A DNA stretch of 64,000 nucleotides from an uncultured Prevotellaceae bacterium (GTDB taxonomy: Bacteria; Bacteroidota; Bacteroidia; Bacteroidales; Muribaculaceae): positions 1 through 64,000 of the forward strand of contig ONKF01000019.1 of NCBI GenBank assembly GCA_900318335.1. Reading direction: 5' to 3'. A model generated the notes under the pieces. The model searched no databases and was not told where the DNA came from. It was given only the letters and a program-made list of their open reading frames with translations. How positions within the stretch are numbered: the first letter of the stretch is position 1; each line of letters starts with the position of its first letter. Made by a program: the position numbers and the translations under genes. Below are positions 53,048-61,596 of this stretch, one piece after another.

Positions 53048-53563
53048 TTAGTGTTGGGATGCGAGATACTGCTCCACTTCCTGATAGTGGGATCCGCTGT
53101 TGTCGCTGGTGATGGCCACGGGGTGGTATTCACCGTCACGTTCCCACAGGTGGATGACCTCGATGCCGGCGCGGCACAGCAGGTCCACTCCGTCATACAT
53201 GCGGTAATACTCACCAAACACTACGCGCCTGATACCGGCTTGGATGATGAGCTTGCTGCACTCCATGCAGGGTGACGTGGTGACATAGAGCGTGGCTCCG
53301 TCGCTGCTGTTGTTGCTGCGGGCCACCTTGGTGATGGCGTTGGCCTCGGCATGCAGGACGTAGGGCTTGGAGTGGTCATCCTCCTCACACACGTTCTCAA
53401 ATCCTGCAGGCGTGCCATTGTAGCCGTCACTGATGATCATTTTGTCCTTGACCAGCAGCGCCCCCACCTGGCGACGGCGGCAATAGGAATTCTCGGCCCA
53501 GATTTGCGTCATGCGCAGGTATCTGGAGTCGAGCAGCATCTGTTTTTTCTCGCGAGCGTCCAT
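53048..53563 (-). CDS. dCMP deaminase family protein
   Basis: A 171-residue zinc cytidine/deoxycytidylate deaminase. The first zinc ligand is in HAEANAI, with the catalytic Glu, and the other two are in TSPCMECSKLI. This matches the ComEB/dCMP deaminase group, which makes dUMP for thymidylate synthesis; a ComE-type role in competence is less likely here. It is the promoter-proximal gene of the leftward group with the two proteases, an arrangement common in Bacteroidales. Confidence 0.92.
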   Translation of the reverse strand: MDAREKKQMLLDSRYLRMTQIWAENSYCRRRQVGALLVKDKMIISDGYNGTPAGFENVCEEDDHSKPYVLHAEANAITKVARSNNSSDGATLYVTTSPCMECSKLIIQAGIRRVVFGEYYRMYDGVDLLCRAGIEVIHLWERDGEYHPVAITSDNSGSHYQEVEQYLASQH

Positions 53564-53581
53564 TAATGATAGTTTTAATCG

Positions 53582-53590
53582 GCAAAGTTA
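53582..53590 (-). promoter_or_regulatory. -7 promoter element of the deaminase-protease operon
   Basis: TAACTTTGC on the minus strand; the leader would be about 14 nt. Confidence 0.55.
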
Positions 53591-53830
53591 GTGATTTTTT
53601 TGTCCATAAAAGCAATCACAATACTTTTTCTCAGATAAAAGACGAATATTTTTTCTCTAATGCATCATTGCCGGCCATGATTGAGCTTCCAGAGTGTAAA
53701 AAAGTGTAAGAATTGACCGATTTTGGTTAAATCATTCAAACGGATGTAACATTTTCACGTTTTTTACGTCTAATTAGAGTAACATTCTTCCGGAGCCTGT
53801 ATCAGGGACCGGAGATAAATAGAGTTTAAT

Positions 53831-54685
53831 ATGAGAAAAAGTGTTTTGATGATGACCCTGCTGGCGGGTCTCCTGCTCGTGAGCAGCTGTGCCAGCAAGA
53901 AGGATCTTGAGGATTGCAGACAACGCAACCTGGGACTGTTGCAGTCTCACAAGGAGTTGAATATCAGCTATCAGGAAGCCAAGGAACAACTGGCTGCCGC
54001 CAACGTGCGTGTTGCTTCGCTACAAGAGCAGTTGGCCGAGTCCAAGGCTGCCTATGAGCGCCTGCAGCAATCGCTCGACAAGAGCCTTGTCAATTCCAGC
54101 CAGAGCAATGTCTCGATCGAGAAACTCGTGGACCAGATCAACGAGAGCAATCAGTATATACGTCACTTGACCGACCTGAAGTCCAAGAGCGACTCGCTCA
54201 ACATGGCCCTCACCAACAAGTTGACCCGCTCGCTCTCCAAGGAGGAACTCAAGGATGTGGATGTCCAGGTGCTCAAGGGCGTGGTCTATATCTCGCTGGC
54301 CGACAATATGCTCTACAAGAGCGGCTCCTATGAGATCAACGACCGTGCCGCCGAGACGCTGTCCAAGATTGCCAAGATCATCAATGACTATCAGGACTAT
54401 GACGTGCTCATCGAGGGTAATACCGACGATGTGCCCATCCGTCGCGAGAACATCCGCAACAACTGGGACCTCTCCTGTCTGCGTGCTTCCTCGGTGGTTC
54501 AAGCCCTGCAGAACGACTATGGTGTCAATCCCAAGCGCCTGACCGCTGGTGGCCGTGGCGAGTACAATCCCCTCGTAAGCAACAGCACCGCCATGGGCAA
54601 GCAGCGCAATCGCCGCACCCAGATTATCATCACGCCCAAGCTTGACGAGTTCCTCGAGCTCATCGACGAGGCCCCCGAGGATTAA
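53831..54685 (+). CDS. OmpA-family lipoprotein with a coiled coil
   Basis: A 284-residue outer-membrane lipoprotein: MRKSVLMMTLLAGLLLVSSC, then a coiled-coil region (about 27-125, with EAKEQLAAANVRVASLQEQL), then an OmpA/MotB peptidoglycan-binding domain (about 150-275). Conserved points are EGNTDDVPIR, NWDLSCLRASSVVQAL and GRGEYNPLVSN, and NRRTQIIITP at the end. It ties the outer membrane to the cell wall. The gene is transcribed alone; no TAnnTTTG promoter is evident just upstream, and a terminator follows. Confidence 0.93.
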   Translation: MRKSVLMMTLLAGLLLVSSCASKKDLEDCRQRNLGLLQSHKELNISYQEAKEQLAAANVRVASLQEQLAESKAAYERLQQSLDKSLVNSSQSNVSIEKLVDQINESNQYIRHLTDLKSKSDSLNMALTNKLTRSLSKEELKDVDVQVLKGVVYISLADNMLYKSGSYEINDRAAETLSKIAKIINDYQDYDVLIEGNTDDVPIRRENIRNNWDLSCLRASSVVQALQNDYGVNPKRLTAGGRGEYNPLVSNSTAMGKQRNRRTQIIITPKLDEFLELIDEAPED

Positions 54686-54723
54686 TCCCATCACCTCTCC
54701 CACGAGAAATCAACCACAAAATA

Positions 54724-54757
54724 AAACCACTACCGGTCCCCAGCCCGTAGTGGTTTT
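54724..54757 (+). terminator. Terminator of the OmpA-family gene
   Basis: AAAACCACTAC pairs with GTAGTGGTTTTT around a GC-rich loop. Confidence 0.85.
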
Positions 54758-54795
54758 TCTATTGCCCATCCCTGCAGCCACTCGGGTCCCTGTGG

Positions 54796-54814
54796 ACCGT
54801 GGCTAAGCCACGGT
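54796..54814. other. Perfect 19-bp palindrome
   Basis: ACCGTGGCTAAGCCACGGT, preceded by GGTCC/GGACC, forms a second hairpin between the OmpA terminator and the candidate small RNA. It could be a regulatory-protein site or part of a repeat; purpose unknown. Confidence 0.55.
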
Positions 54815-54911
54815 TTACTGGACATTGTCTCGGCACATTATCGAGGAGGCGGAAGTTATTGATGGTACCTGTTGTTCTTGCTGGCATCGTGGGTTGATTT
54901 TGGTGGGGTAT

Positions 54912-54953
54912 AAAAAAGCAAGTCCTTGACTCAACGTCAAGGGCTTGTTTTAA
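54912..54953. terminator. Terminator shared by both strands
   Basis: CAAGTCCTTGAC pairs with GTCAAGGGCTTG around TCAAC. On the minus strand it is followed by six T, on the plus strand by four. It ends the candidate minus-strand RNA. Confidence 0.85.
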
Positions 54954-55058
54954 CTAATTAACCTTCTAATACCATTAACATAAACCTTAAACTTGGAAAA
55001 TTTATCTGTCTCACGACATTCCATTTTCTGCAATTTTAAAAACTAATACCATGAAAAC
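54912..55058 (-). ncRNA. Candidate small RNA (~147 nt), no known class
   Basis: On the minus strand a full Bacteroidota promoter (TTTG at 55095-55092, 20 bases, TATATTTGC at 55071-55063) predicts a start near 55058, and an intrinsic terminator with six T ends at 54912. The only minus-strand frames inside are a 13-residue one and a 7-residue one, so it is best read as an untranslated RNA, or one with a tiny peptide. The 3' body before the terminator is A/T-rich, the kind of region used to pair with leaders. The rest of the gap, 55096-55261, shows nothing more. Confidence 0.55.
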
Positions 55059-55062
55059 CGAT

Positions 55063-55095
55063 GCAAATATAATGCCGTTTGTTTTTGACACCAAA
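55063..55095 (-). promoter_or_regulatory. Promoter of the candidate small RNA
   Basis: Minus-strand TTTG, 20-base spacer, TATATTTGC; among the best promoter matches in the window. Confidence 0.65.
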
Positions 55096-55261
55096 TTTTC
55101 AAGAAAAAAGTGATGATTTTTAACACAAATTAGCAGAAAACGGTAAATAATTGCCGATATGTCAGAAAAACGCACCGAAAAACTATCAACTGAAACCAAT
55201 AAAACGGCTAATGAAGCGAATTGATCAAATGGCATCCGCATTCAAGTCGTTATGGTGGCAG

Positions 55262-56317
55262 TTATTTGTCGGGAGTGTCGGTGGGGGTGAAGGCGTTCCA
55301 GCCCTGGGCGCGGATTTCCAGTTCCTGGTCATCGCGGGTCACCATATAGGCCCCCATTTCGGGTTTGGTGATGCGACCGATGAGGCGGGCGGTCTTCATG
55401 CGGGCTACCTTGTCGTGATCGGCAAGGGGTACGGTGAACAGCAGTTCGTAGTCCTCGCCGCCGTTCATGGCAGCGGTCACGAGGTTCATGTTCAGTTCCT
55501 CGGCCATGAGTGCCGTCTCATAGTCGATGGGGATACGGTCCTCGTATACACGGCAGCCGACGCCTGAATCCTTGCAGATGTGCAGGAGTTCGCTCGACAA
55601 GCCGTCGCTCACGTCCATCATCGCAGTGGGACGGATTCCCAGTTCCCGCAATTCCTCGATGACGTCGCGGCGGGCTTCGGGCTTGAGCTGGCGCTCGATG
55701 ATGTATTCCTTGCCCGAGAAGTCGGGCACGAAGTCCTTATCTTGCATCTGGGCGCTCACCTGGCGCTCGCGTTCCAGCAGCTGTAGTCCCATATAGGCTG
55801 CACCCAGGTTGCCGCTCACACAGATGAGGTCGGTGTCCTTGGCTCCCGTGCGATATACGATGTCCTCGCTTGCGGCTTCGCCCAGGCAGGTCACGCTGAT
55901 GATGAGTCCAGTGACCGAAGCACTCGTGTCACCGCCGACGAGATCCACGCCATAGTGCTCACAGGCGATGCGCATGCCCTCGTACAACTGCTCGATGTGC
56001 TCCAGCGTGAAACGCTTGCTGATGCCCAACGACACGGTCACCTGGCGCGGCGTGCCGTTCATGGCATACACGTCGCTCAGGTTGACCACAATGGCCTTGT
56101 AGCCCAGGTGCATGAGCGGCACATAGGTCAGGTCAAAGTGGATACCCTCGAGCAACAGGTCGGTGGTGACCAGGGTCTCGCGGTCCTTGCCATAGTTGAT
56201 TACAGCGCAGTCGTCGCCCACACCGCGGCGGGTGGAGTCGTTGCGCACAGGAAAAGAGCGGGTCAGGTGCTCAATGAGCCCGAACTCGCCCAGAGTAGAA
56301 ATTTCGGTTTCCTTCAT
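55262..56317 (-). CDS. thiL: Thiamine-monophosphate kinase
   Basis: A 351-residue enzyme that makes thiamine diphosphate from thiamine monophosphate. GVGDDCAVI near residue 35, VVNLSDVYAMNG, VGGDTSASVTGLIISVTCLG and TAMMDVSDGLSSELL are the ThiL/PurM-fold signatures. Length is usual. It belongs to the leftward group with punA, lpxK and sppA, although repeat copy 2 sits between its start and the punA stop; no separate promoter was identified. Confidence 0.94.
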   Translation of the reverse strand: MKETEISTLGEFGLIEHLTRSFPVRNDSTRRGVGDDCAVINYGKDRETLVTTDLLLEGIHFDLTYVPLMHLGYKAIVVNLSDVYAMNGTPRQVTVSLGISKRFTLEHIEQLYEGMRIACEHYGVDLVGGDTSASVTGLIISVTCLGEAASEDIVYRTGAKDTDLICVSGNLGAAYMGLQLLERERQVSAQMQDKDFVPDFSGKEYIIERQLKPEARRDVIEELRELGIRPTAMMDVSDGLSSELLHICKDSGVGCRVYEDRIPIDYETALMAEELNMNLVTAAMNGGEDYELLFTVPLADHDKVARMKTARLIGRITKPEMGAYMVTRDDQELEIRAQGWNAFTPTDTPDK

Positions 56318-56360
56318 GATGGTTCCGGTTGTCTGTTTTCAGTGTTCGTGTTCGCGGGCT

Positions 56361-56498
56361 TGTCAAAATAGGCCTCGTGGTTTTTAATCGGCCTGACGGC
56401 CGAGAAATTAAACAAAATTATAAATAAAATTAAAATAAAAATTTATTTGTTTAATTTTTATACAAATTTTTGCTCAATTTCTCCGTGCGAAGCACGGA
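56361..56498. repeat. Hairpin-bounded AT-rich intergenic repeat, copy 2
   Basis: Same unit as 38073-38213: hairpin CGGCCTGACGGCCG at 56389-56402, arm GAGAAATTAAACAAAA, AT spacer, slightly changed inverted arm ending CAATTTCTC, and hairpin TCCGTGCGAAGCACGGA ending 56498. The left hairpin loop differs (TGAC against TATC) with the stem kept. The outer inverted repeat of copy 1 is absent. Confidence 0.8.
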
Positions 56499-56544
56499 TA
56501 TAAAAACAGACGAGAGACATGGCAAGTCCTCAATATGTTGTGGG

Positions 56545-57387
56545 TTACAACTCGTCGAAGCGGTTGATCATCTCTTGAACGAGCATCGCCATGATGGGCT
56601 GGGCAGCGGCAGCAGCCTTCTGCACCTCCTCATGGGAAGCCCGCTCGACAGCACCCTCCACACCCAGGTCGGTGATGATGGAGATGCCGAATACCTCGAT
56701 GTCGCCATGACGTGCCACGATGACCTCGGGGACAGTGCTCATGCCCACGGCATCGCCACCGATGCGCCAGAAGTAGCGGTACTCGGCCGGAGTCTCGAAG
56801 GTCGGGCCCTGAGTGCCCACATAGACGCCTTCCATGAGGCGGATGCCTTTCTCCTTGGCAATGTCACGCGCCATCTGGATGAGTCGGGGACTATAGGCAT
56901 CGACCATGGCCGGGAAGCGGGGGCCAAGCTCATTGATGTTCTTGCCGTGCAGCGGATGCTCGGGAAAGACGTTGATATGGTCGGTGATAACCATCAGGTC
57001 GCCCACCTTGAAGGCGGGATTCATGCCGCCAGACGCGTTAGATACAAACAGAGTCTTGATGCCGATGGCTTTCATCACGCGCACGGGGAAAGTCACCTCC
57101 TGCATCGTGTAACCCTCGTAGTAGTGGAAACGGCCCTGCATGGCCATGATATACTTGTTGCCCAGGGTGCCGAATATCAGGCGTCCCTTGTGGCCCTCGA
57201 CGGTCGAGACGGGAAAGTTGGGAACCTCACCGTAGGGGATCTCGATCTCGATTTTGATATGGTCAACCACGGCGCCAAGGCCTGTGCCAAGAATAATGGC
57301 GATCTTGGGCAACTTGTTGTTCACGCGTTTCTTGATAAAGTCGCTGGTCTCTTGAATCTTATCCAGCCAGTTGATTTCTTGTGCCAT
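56545..57387 (-). CDS. punA: Purine-nucleoside phosphorylase
   Basis: A 280-residue class I (trimeric) PNP that cleaves inosine or guanosine with phosphate. ILGTGLGAVVDHI is the phosphate loop, QGRFHYYEGYT and FVSNASGGMNPAFKVGDLM carry the base- and sugar-binding residues, and GTQGPTFETPAEY and GGDAVGMSTVPE follow. Length is typical. It is 65 bases downstream of lpxK in the same orientation. Confidence 0.95.
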   Translation of the reverse strand: MAQEINWLDKIQETSDFIKKRVNNKLPKIAIILGTGLGAVVDHIKIEIEIPYGEVPNFPVSTVEGHKGRLIFGTLGNKYIMAMQGRFHYYEGYTMQEVTFPVRVMKAIGIKTLFVSNASGGMNPAFKVGDLMVITDHINVFPEHPLHGKNINELGPRFPAMVDAYSPRLIQMARDIAKEKGIRLMEGVYVGTQGPTFETPAEYRYFWRIGGDAVGMSTVPEVIVARHGDIEVFGISIITDLGVEGAVERASHEEVQKAAAAAQPIMAMLVQEMINRFDEL

Positions 57388-57452
57388 AAGCAGTCCTTTC
57401 TTCTTGATTAGAGTTTCTTGTTATGTATGAAGGTTGAGTTGGAAAGAGCCCA

Positions 57453-58568
57453 TTATTCCTCGGACTCGTCAATCTTGGCAACCAGATCTTCGATAAAGTT
57501 GGAGCCTTCCATCTCAAGGAATCCCACCTTCATGGGAATGTAGTAGATGCTGCTGCGCATTGTGGGAGGGTAGTAAGGATTGTTGAGGATGCGCACAGCG
57601 TCCTTCTCGGTTGTGATGATGAATTTGCGTTTGCCCTCAAGTTCGTTGTTGAAGACCTTGAAGATATCGGCGAAGTCCCTGCGGGTAAAGAAATGATGGT
57701 CGTCGAAGTGCATCACCTTGATGCGAGTCGAGAACTGGCGCAGGTAGCGCACCAGCGGTTTGGGCGTGGCGATACCCGTCAGGCACAGGATAGCGTCATC
57801 CTCGTGCAGCCATTGCAGCGACGTGAGCTGGGGCGACTGTACCGGGAATACCGGCACGGGGTCGGCATAACGGATGTTGCTGAAGTAGAGCCGCTGGGAG
57901 GGGAAGAGGTCCAGGTTCTTCTTCATCATCCTGATGTCCATTGCCGTGAGGTCGGTGGGGCATTTGGTCACCACGACCATATCGCAGCGCAGCAGGCGCT
58001 CGGCCGGCTCACGCAGCGTGCCCAGAGGCATGAGCTTGTCGTCATAGGGCGGACGGTTATAGTCTACCAGGACGACATTCACCTTGGGCTTGACGTAGCG
58101 GTGCTGGTAACCGTCATCCAGGAGGATGAGGTTGATGCTGGGGTCGATGCGCAGCAATTCACGGATGCCCTTGCGCCGCTTCTCGCAGACGGCCAGGGTG
58201 ATGAGCCCGCCATACTTGCGGTAGATCTGATAAGGCTCGTCACCGATGTCGCGGGGCGTCATGTTGTTGCTGGCCAGGATAAAGCCCTTGGTCTTGCGTT
58301 TGTAACCACGGCTGAGCACCGCCACATGGTAGCGGCTGTAGAGTTTCTCGATGATATATTCCACATGAGGTGTCTTGCCCGTGCCGCCCACGGTGATGTT
58401 TCCCACCGACACGACCGGCACGTCAAACTCCTCCTGCGGCAGCAGGCCCATGTTGAACGCCGAGTTGCGCAACCACACGCCGGCGCCATATCCCCAAGAG
58501 AATGGCGTCAGCATTGCGTTCATGATGGACTTGCGTTGGTCCTTATTGAGTATCTTGGACAGATCCAT
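57453..58568 (-). CDS. lpxK: Tetraacyldisaccharide 4'-kinase
   Basis: A 371-residue membrane-associated kinase that phosphorylates the 4'-position of the lipid A disaccharide. VGNITVGGTGKTPHVEYI holds the P-loop at about residues 61-68; ILLDDGYQHRYV is the second conserved segment, and DHHFFTRRDF and FIITTEKDAVRI are present. The N-terminal region has a weak membrane helix. It fits the sppA-lpxK-punA-thiL gene order common in Bacteroidales, 52 bases after sppA. Confidence 0.95.
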   Translation of the reverse strand: MDLSKILNKDQRKSIMNAMLTPFSWGYGAGVWLRNSAFNMGLLPQEEFDVPVVSVGNITVGGTGKTPHVEYIIEKLYSRYHVAVLSRGYKRKTKGFILASNNMTPRDIGDEPYQIYRKYGGLITLAVCEKRRKGIRELLRIDPSINLILLDDGYQHRYVKPKVNVVLVDYNRPPYDDKLMPLGTLREPAERLLRCDMVVVTKCPTDLTAMDIRMMKKNLDLFPSQRLYFSNIRYADPVPVFPVQSPQLTSLQWLHEDDAILCLTGIATPKPLVRYLRQFSTRIKVMHFDDHHFFTRRDFADIFKVFNNELEGKRKFIITTEKDAVRILNNPYYPPTMRSSIYYIPMKVGFLEMEGSNFIEDLVAKIDESEE

Positions 58569-58620
58569 TATCGGATTGATAGACCTATATTTGACGTTAG
58601 TTGATGGATAGATTTATTAC

Positions 58621-60423
58621 TTATAAACTGATTTCGGCTTCGGGCATGAGGCACAGAATGCGGTCACGGCCCATGATGCGCTGGAACTGCTTGTGCCAGT
58701 CATAGAGCATGCCCATCTCGCCTTGCAGGCGTGCCTCGTAGCGGGTCACCATATACTTGTCGAGGAGAGCCATGAACTGGTCTTCGAGACCGGGATAGTT
58801 CTGGGTCTTATAGTCCTTGCCCAGGTTGGCCTTCTTGGCTACCCATGCCACAGCCTCGCGGATGCCACCGAAGTCGTCCACCAGACCAATCTGCTTGGCG
58901 GTGATGGCGTCCCACACGCGGCCCTCGGCAATCTGCTTGATGGAGTCCTGGGTGAAGTGACGGCCGTCGGCGCAACGCTTGGTAAACAGCTCATAGCCCT
59001 GGTTGACCATATTCTGCAAGGCGGCGCGCTGTGCGGGAGTGAGTTTCAGACCCACAGCGCCCATGTCGCCGTTCTCGTTGGTTTTTACCGAGGCCATGTG
59101 AACGCCCAGCTTGTTCTCTATCAAGTCGTGGGGACAGGGAATCACGCCAAAGATGCCGATTGAACCGGTGATGGTCGTGCGCTCGGCAAAGATGCGGTCG
59201 GCGCCACAAGAGATATAATAGCCACCCGATGCGGCATAGTCACCCATCGACACGGCGACGGGTTTGCCCTTGGCCTTGAAGTCCTGGATGGCTTTCCACA
59301 GCTGCTCGCTGCCGAATGCGCTGCCACCAGGGGAATTGACCCTGAGCACCATGCCCTTGACGTTGTCGTCGTCCATGAGCTTGAGGATGGTCTTGCTCAA
59401 TTTCTCGCTATTGATGCCTTCCTCGCCAGCGCTCATGATACCGGCGCTGCCGTCAATCTCACCGACGGCATAGACCACAGCAATGTGGTCGCCGGTTGCG
59501 ATGTCCTCGAGTGATGAGGCCAGGGTCTCGGGACTGACGAATTTCAGGTCATCCTTCTTATCGACTTGGGTGCGGGCGCGCAGGATGTCTTCCATCTCGT
59601 TTTTATAGACCATCTTGTCCACCAGTTTGTTCTTGATGAGGTCCTTGACTTCGAGGGTGATGACAACGCTGTCACACAGGCTGTTCAGTGCGTCGGCCTG
59701 CATCTTGCGGTCGGCTGCGATGCTGTCGAGCATCTCTTTCCAGATGGCGCCCAGGTAGTGCTCCTGTTGCAGACGGTTGGCATCACTCATGTCCTCGAGC
59801 ATATAGGGCTCGACGGCGCTCTTGAATGTGCCCACGCGTACAACCTGCATCTCTACACCCACCTTGTCGAGGAATTTCTTCATGTAGGGCGTTACCTGTG
59901 CCAAACCGTGCAGATCAAGCGCACCCACGGGATTGATGTAGATGCTGTCGGCAGTGCTGGCTAGGTAATAGTCGCTCTGGGTGAAAGCCTCGTAACCGTA
60001 GGCGGCAATCCACTTACCGCTCTTCTTGAACTCCTTGAGTGCGCGACGAATGGTCTGCAATGTGGCTGGAGCGGCGCTCACGCCGTTGCACTCGAGATAG
60101 ATGCCTTCCACTTTATCGTCCTTGGCAGCGTTCTCGATGGCCGATACCACCGTGTTCAGACCCAGTGATGAGGGCAACTCTCTGTTCATCATCATCGACA
60201 TCATGTCGAGCGATCCTTGTCCGCCACGTTCCTGAATCTCGGTACCGAGGTCGATCTTCAGGATAGAGTGCTTGGAAACGGATGCCGAATTCTTGCTACC
60301 ACCCATGCTCATTGAGCCCATGATTGCAAAGCTCATGATCATTGCAGCAATCATGAAGAACATGAAAGCTAAGAATGCGCCCACAAACGAGCCGCACACG
60401 ATAAGGATAAATTTCTTCATCAT
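58621..60423 (-). CDS. sppA: Signal peptide peptidase SppA, 67-kDa type
   Basis: A 600-residue inner-membrane S49 peptidase that degrades leftover signal peptides. An N-terminal helix (about 3-35) anchors it. The first half holds the general-base lysine in a GKWIAAYGY-type segment (near residue 135); the second half has LRVNSPGGSAFGSEQLW and the serine in GDYAASGGYYISCGADRI, then TGSIGIFG and ITAKQIGLVDDFGG. Length fits the E. coli long type rather than the short Bacillus form. Its promoter is among the best in the window, with a leader of about 100 nt. First codons ATGATG; 60420 is an alternative start. Confidence 0.95.
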   Translation of the reverse strand: MMKKFILIVCGSFVGAFLAFMFFMIAAMIMSFAIMGSMSMGGSKNSASVSKHSILKIDLGTEIQERGGQGSLDMMSMMMNRELPSSLGLNTVVSAIENAAKDDKVEGIYLECNGVSAAPATLQTIRRALKEFKKSGKWIAAYGYEAFTQSDYYLASTADSIYINPVGALDLHGLAQVTPYMKKFLDKVGVEMQVVRVGTFKSAVEPYMLEDMSDANRLQQEHYLGAIWKEMLDSIAADRKMQADALNSLCDSVVITLEVKDLIKNKLVDKMVYKNEMEDILRARTQVDKKDDLKFVSPETLASSLEDIATGDHIAVVYAVGEIDGSAGIMSAGEEGINSEKLSKTILKLMDDDNVKGMVLRVNSPGGSAFGSEQLWKAIQDFKAKGKPVAVSMGDYAASGGYYISCGADRIFAERTTITGSIGIFGVIPCPHDLIENKLGVHMASVKTNENGDMGAVGLKLTPAQRAALQNMVNQGYELFTKRCADGRHFTQDSIKQIAEGRVWDAITAKQIGLVDDFGGIREAVAWVAKKANLGKDYKTQNYPGLEDQFMALLDKYMVTRYEARLQGEMGMLYDWHKQFQRIMGRDRILCLMPEAEISL

Positions 60424-60526
60424 AACTGTACAGTATTTAGTGATTTGTTATTCTAAGTTATTCAATATCAGACTTTTGCCTTCTAAAATGCGACATGGGG
60501 AAACCTGCGCATATTGCTCTAACCTA

Positions 60527-60557
60527 CAAAGATAGCTTATTTTCCCGACAAACAAAC
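60527..60557 (-). promoter_or_regulatory. Promoter of the sppA-lpxK-punA-thiL group
   Basis: On the minus strand, TTTG (60557-60554), 19-base spacer and TATCTTTG (60534-60527). Start site about 60521. Confidence 0.65.
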
Positions 60558-60612
60558 TATTTCACCACAATAATTTTCAATGATTTCACATCATTGTTGT
60601 TCTTAATGGGAA

Positions 60613-61506
60613 TCAGACAAGGGGCTCGTTGACAGTGTTGGGGCGGGTAAAATGGTGGTGGGACCAGATGGCGAGCGCTAAGCAGGCAATGAAGCTGATG
60701 AGGGCCATCCAGGGGAAACCGCCATCGGTAGGCAGACCGAGGTTGTCGCCGAAACCCTCGGGGACAACGCCGATATTGGATAAATAACTGAACACGACAA
60801 CCAGGCTGTTGTTAAGGGTGTGGGCAATGATGGGTACCCACAGGCTGCCGGTCCACACCATCAGGTAGCCCAACCACAGGCCAAGCACCATGCGGGGGAT
60901 AAAACCGTAGAACTGCATGTGGATGGCACTGAACACGATAGCCACTATCCAGACCACAGCATGGGTGCCCAGGCGGCTGTCCTGCATCGTGCGCAACATG
61001 GCGCCACGGAACAGCATTTCCTCGCTCAGTCCAGCCATGAAGCCGACAACAAACACACAGGCAATCAATTCCACGATTGAATGGATGTCGAGCAACTGCT
61101 TAGTGACGTCGGCAGCCTGGTCCTCACTGGCGCGCATCCACTGTTCGATGCCACTCATCCAGGAGGGCAGCGACATCGCCTCGTTGGCGTTTACAAGCCA
61201 GTTCATGGCGGGTAGCGAGAGGACAAAGAAGGCAATCACGACAGCTATTGCGGTCCAACTGGGGGCACGGTCAAGGCACATCACATGATGCGGCCTCTTG
61301 TAGAAGTAGGCCATCGCGGCAACCGCCGGGATGATGAAGGCGAGTAAGTCTTGCAGGGTAAGCATCGTCAGCATCCCCTGATCCGGATGGGGTAGTATGA
61401 TGTTTGCAATCAGGGCTACAATTGAGGCTACAATCAGTCCAGCCCCCATGAAGCAGAGCAATACGATCAAGCGGGTGCCTAATCTCATGTTAGTCTTTCT
61501 TTCCAT
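60613..61506 (-). CDS. CPBP-family intramembrane metalloprotease
   Basis: A 297-residue inner-membrane protein with about eight helices. The CPBP (CAAX/Abi) motifs are clear: GLSEEMLFRGAMLRTM (catalytic Glu pair and Arg, around residue 168), then FSAIHMQFYGFIPRMVLGLWLGYL, and IIAHTLNNSL with the third metal ligand. Such proteins process prenylated or other membrane substrates or act in bacteriocin self-protection; the substrate here is unknown. The start may also be the inner ATG (MRLGTRL) at 61488. Confidence 0.92.
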   Translation of the reverse strand: MERKTNMRLGTRLIVLLCFMGAGLIVASIVALIANIILPHPDQGMLTMLTLQDLLAFIIPAVAAMAYFYKRPHHVMCLDRAPSWTAIAVVIAFFVLSLPAMNWLVNANEAMSLPSWMSGIEQWMRASEDQAADVTKQLLDIHSIVELIACVFVVGFMAGLSEEMLFRGAMLRTMQDSRLGTHAVVWIVAIVFSAIHMQFYGFIPRMVLGLWLGYLMVWTGSLWVPIIAHTLNNSLVVVFSYLSNIGVVPEGFGDNLGLPTDGGFPWMALISFIACLALAIWSHHHFTRPNTVNEPLV

Positions 61507-61527
61507 TTCGCGGTGTTTTTTTAATTC

Positions 61528-61536
61528 GCAAAATTA
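61528..61536 (-). promoter_or_regulatory. -7 promoter element of the CPBP gene
   Basis: TAATTTTGC on the minus strand; the leader would be about 16 nt to the ATG at 61506. Confidence 0.5.
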
Positions 61537-61596
61537 AACATTTTTTTACTTGCTCGGTCTAATAGACATAAAATAATCACTTAAACATCCAGAATT

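Noticed and set aside
55151-55567. 138-codon plus-strand frame
   Set aside because: It is antisense to thiL and has the composition of a shadow frame.
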